Assembly (NCBI RefSeq): GCF_040545805.1
Contig: NZ_JBEPMO010000011.1
Span: 15,538 to 79,537, forward strand
Length of the DNA stretch: 64,000 nucleotides
Reading direction: 5' to 3'
Source: Moheibacter stercoris
GTDB lineage: Bacteria > Bacteroidota > Bacteroidia > Flavobacteriales > Weeksellaceae
A program made the position numbers and the translations under genes. Numbering within the stretch: position 1 is the first letter of the stretch; each line of letters starts with the position of its first letter. Below are positions 63,055 through 64,000 of this stretch, in pieces. The notes under the pieces were generated by a model. It did not search any database. It saw only the letters and a program-made list of their open reading frames with translations, and had not been told where the DNA came from.

Positions 63055-63834
63055 ATGAAAAATCTACTTCTAATTTTAATTGCATTTTCATCAACAAATT
63101 TACTTGGTCAGAAAAATATATTTGACACACTTGTTATAGATTCATCGACAAAAATTATCGGAAGATATCCTCAATACGACAAATCAAAAACCTACGAAAA
63201 GTATAATTTTATTATTGAAGATTCTTTGGAAATCGCAAAATTTGCTAAGACAATAAAACTTGGAGAAGAAGTGCCAAATTCTACCGAGGATCCGAGCTTT
63301 AGAATTAATATTATTAAAAATCACAAAGAAGAAGGAGGTTGGACTATTAACCCTACTTTAAAAAGTGTTATGACTCACGATGGTCATACTTATAAATTTG
63401 ATCTTAATCAAATTACAGGTTTAAATGAAAAATTCCCTTTTGAATATTATTATGAAAAAGTAATTTTTAAAAGTAAAGAAGAATACAATATTTACCTTAA
63501 TAAACAGAAAGGAAATAATAATTTTTTATTTGATTACGCTCCACAATTCAAATACGAAGGAAGTTTTGAAATAGAGTTTGAACAATCAGAAAAGTTTCCA
63601 AACCCTAAAGAAATTAGCGAATTTCTTTATTCATATATTGATAAAATAGTAAATAGAGAAGAATATAGAGTATCGTATATTCTAAATGAAAAGAATAAAA
63701 AAAATATTGGAAAATCTTTTACTATGACAATTACTGGACCTAAGAGAATATTTGAAAATTTAAAAATAAAAAAGCATAAGAATGAAAATTGGCAACCAAC
63801 TGTCGAAGATGGATGGTTCTTTTATAGAAATTAA
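63055..63834 (+). CDS. Cassette ORF 2, secreted protein of unknown function
   Basis: The 259-residue ORF starts MKNLLLILIAFSSTNLLGQ, a good signal peptide. The rest is charged, with EYYYEKVIFKSKEEYNIYL and FTMTITGPKRIFENLKI, matching no family I know. Its stop is 4 bp before TGTTGCTAAC (63839-63848), the exact reverse complement of GTTAGCAACA at its upstream edge. It is a single-gene cassette-like unit. Confidence 0.65.
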   Translation: MKNLLLILIAFSSTNLLGQKNIFDTLVIDSSTKIIGRYPQYDKSKTYEKYNFIIEDSLEIAKFAKTIKLGEEVPNSTEDPSFRINIIKNHKEEGGWTINPTLKSVMTHDGHTYKFDLNQITGLNEKFPFEYYYEKVIFKSKEEYNIYLNKQKGNNNFLFDYAPQFKYEGSFEIEFEQSEKFPNPKEISEFLYSYIDKIVNREEYRVSYILNEKNKKNIGKSFTMTITGPKRIFENLKIKKHKNENWQPTVEDGWFFYRN

Positions 63835-63838
63835 AAAC

Positions 63839-63848
63839 TGTTGCTAAC
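63839..63848. repeat. Cassette-edge box TGTTGCTAAC (second unit, 3' end)
   Basis: It is the exact complement of GTTAGCAACA at 63029-63038. The expected GTATAAGCG arm is missing after it: the sequence continues ATGAACTGTG and then into the IS110 element. Confidence 0.75.
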
Positions 63849-64000
63849 ATGAACTGTGTAAAAAACCAAATATTTTAGGCTATTTTTTTAACATAATCAT
63901 CTTGATACAAAGTTCCATTTTTAACGCATCCATAAACTTGCTTTAGAAGCTTGTTGCACACTGCGATTACGGCTGATTTCTTGTTCTTTCCTGCTGCCAC
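63849..64000. mobile_element. Right-edge fragment of an IS110-family element
   Basis: It covers the visible end of the insertion sequence, from the edge of the last attC-like half-site into the transposase gene. The true element boundary probably lies near 63849-63860; about 25 bp separate the half-site and the transposase stop. Confidence 0.6.
63875..64000 (-). CDS. IS110-family transposase, C-terminal part only
   Basis: The last 41 codons read on the minus strand, with AVCNKLLKQVYGCVKNGTLY and the end QDDYVKKIA, resemble the C-terminus of IS110-family (IS116/IS902) transposases, which carry a DEDD and a Ser-based catalytic domain upstream. The rest lies beyond the window. These elements are guided by a noncoding RNA from the element end; in the IS110 group this is upstream of the gene, fitting the short tail here. 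Confidence 0.7.
   Translation of the reverse strand: MAAGKNKKSAVIAVCNKLLKQVYGCVKNGTLYQDDYVKKIA

Overview
The window is AT-rich chromosomal DNA from a member of the Bacteroidota, most likely the order Flavobacteriales. The evidence is a SprE/PorW gliding and type IX secretion lipoprotein, two proteins with type IX C-terminal sorting domains, lipoproteins with acidic residues after the lipid cysteine, a SecA without the C-terminal zinc motif, CtlX, DUF4294 and DUF1573 proteins, few Shine-Dalgarno sequences, and TAnnTTTG promoter -7 boxes. I cannot name the genus. I see no tRNA, rRNA, CRISPR array or prophage; all but the last 2 kb looks like ordinary chromosomal backbone.

Layout. 1-2.2 kb: an arginine decarboxylase and a deoxyhypusine-synthase-like gene that runs off the left edge (polyamine metabolism). 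2.4-7.9 kb: a secreted thioredoxin-like protein, a nitronate monooxygenase-like flavoprotein, a DUF2795 protein and secA. 8.1-11.7 kb: a subtilisin-like protease and a second secreted protein, both with type IX sorting domains; the protease start lies behind a tetranucleotide repeat that looks like a phase-variation switch. 11.7-20.7 kb: an OmpR-type two-component pair, a probable beta-barrel protein, a VWA protein, a NarL-type two-component pair overlapping a membrane protein gene, and two lipoproteins. 20.8-28.6 kb: mtaB, a hydrolase and a complete seven-gene Mrp Na+/H+ antiporter operon. 28.8-37.6 kb: valS, a DUF1573 protein, a MATE exporter, a long-chain acyl-CoA ligase, rpmE and a beta-helix lipoprotein. 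37.6-44.3 kb: an M42 peptidase, DUF4294, pfkA and gap (glycolysis), a sigma factor followed by a hairpin and a tiny gene, DUF937, and a SRPBCC/GyrI-like fusion. 44.3-48.9 kb: uvrA, a transglutaminase-like protein and obgE. 48.9-51.9 kb: CtlX, an amidinotransferase-like enzyme and an amidohydrolase, all on the minus strand and probably acting on guanidino or ureido compounds. 52-61.6 kb: a membrane-anchored small protein, a Sel1-repeat protein, sprE/porW, an M23 peptidase with a GH3-family ligase, an NTF2-like protein and katG. 61.6-62.2 kb: a short ssb.

The most unusual part is 62.2-64.0 kb. Two unrelated ORFs of unknown function, each flanked by its own perfect 10-bp inverted repeat, are separated by a long imperfect palindrome with the layout of an integron attC site. 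The cassette-end boxes match the same gene's far end better than the neighbouring half-site, as expected if the units had moved as circles. An IS110-family transposase gene begins just beyond the last half-site. No integrase is visible. I read this as a CALIN-like gene-cassette array.

Functionally, secA and sprE/porW together with the two sorting-domain proteins outline an export route (Sec, then type IX). The Mrp operon, katG, uvrA, ssb and obgE are stress and housekeeping functions.
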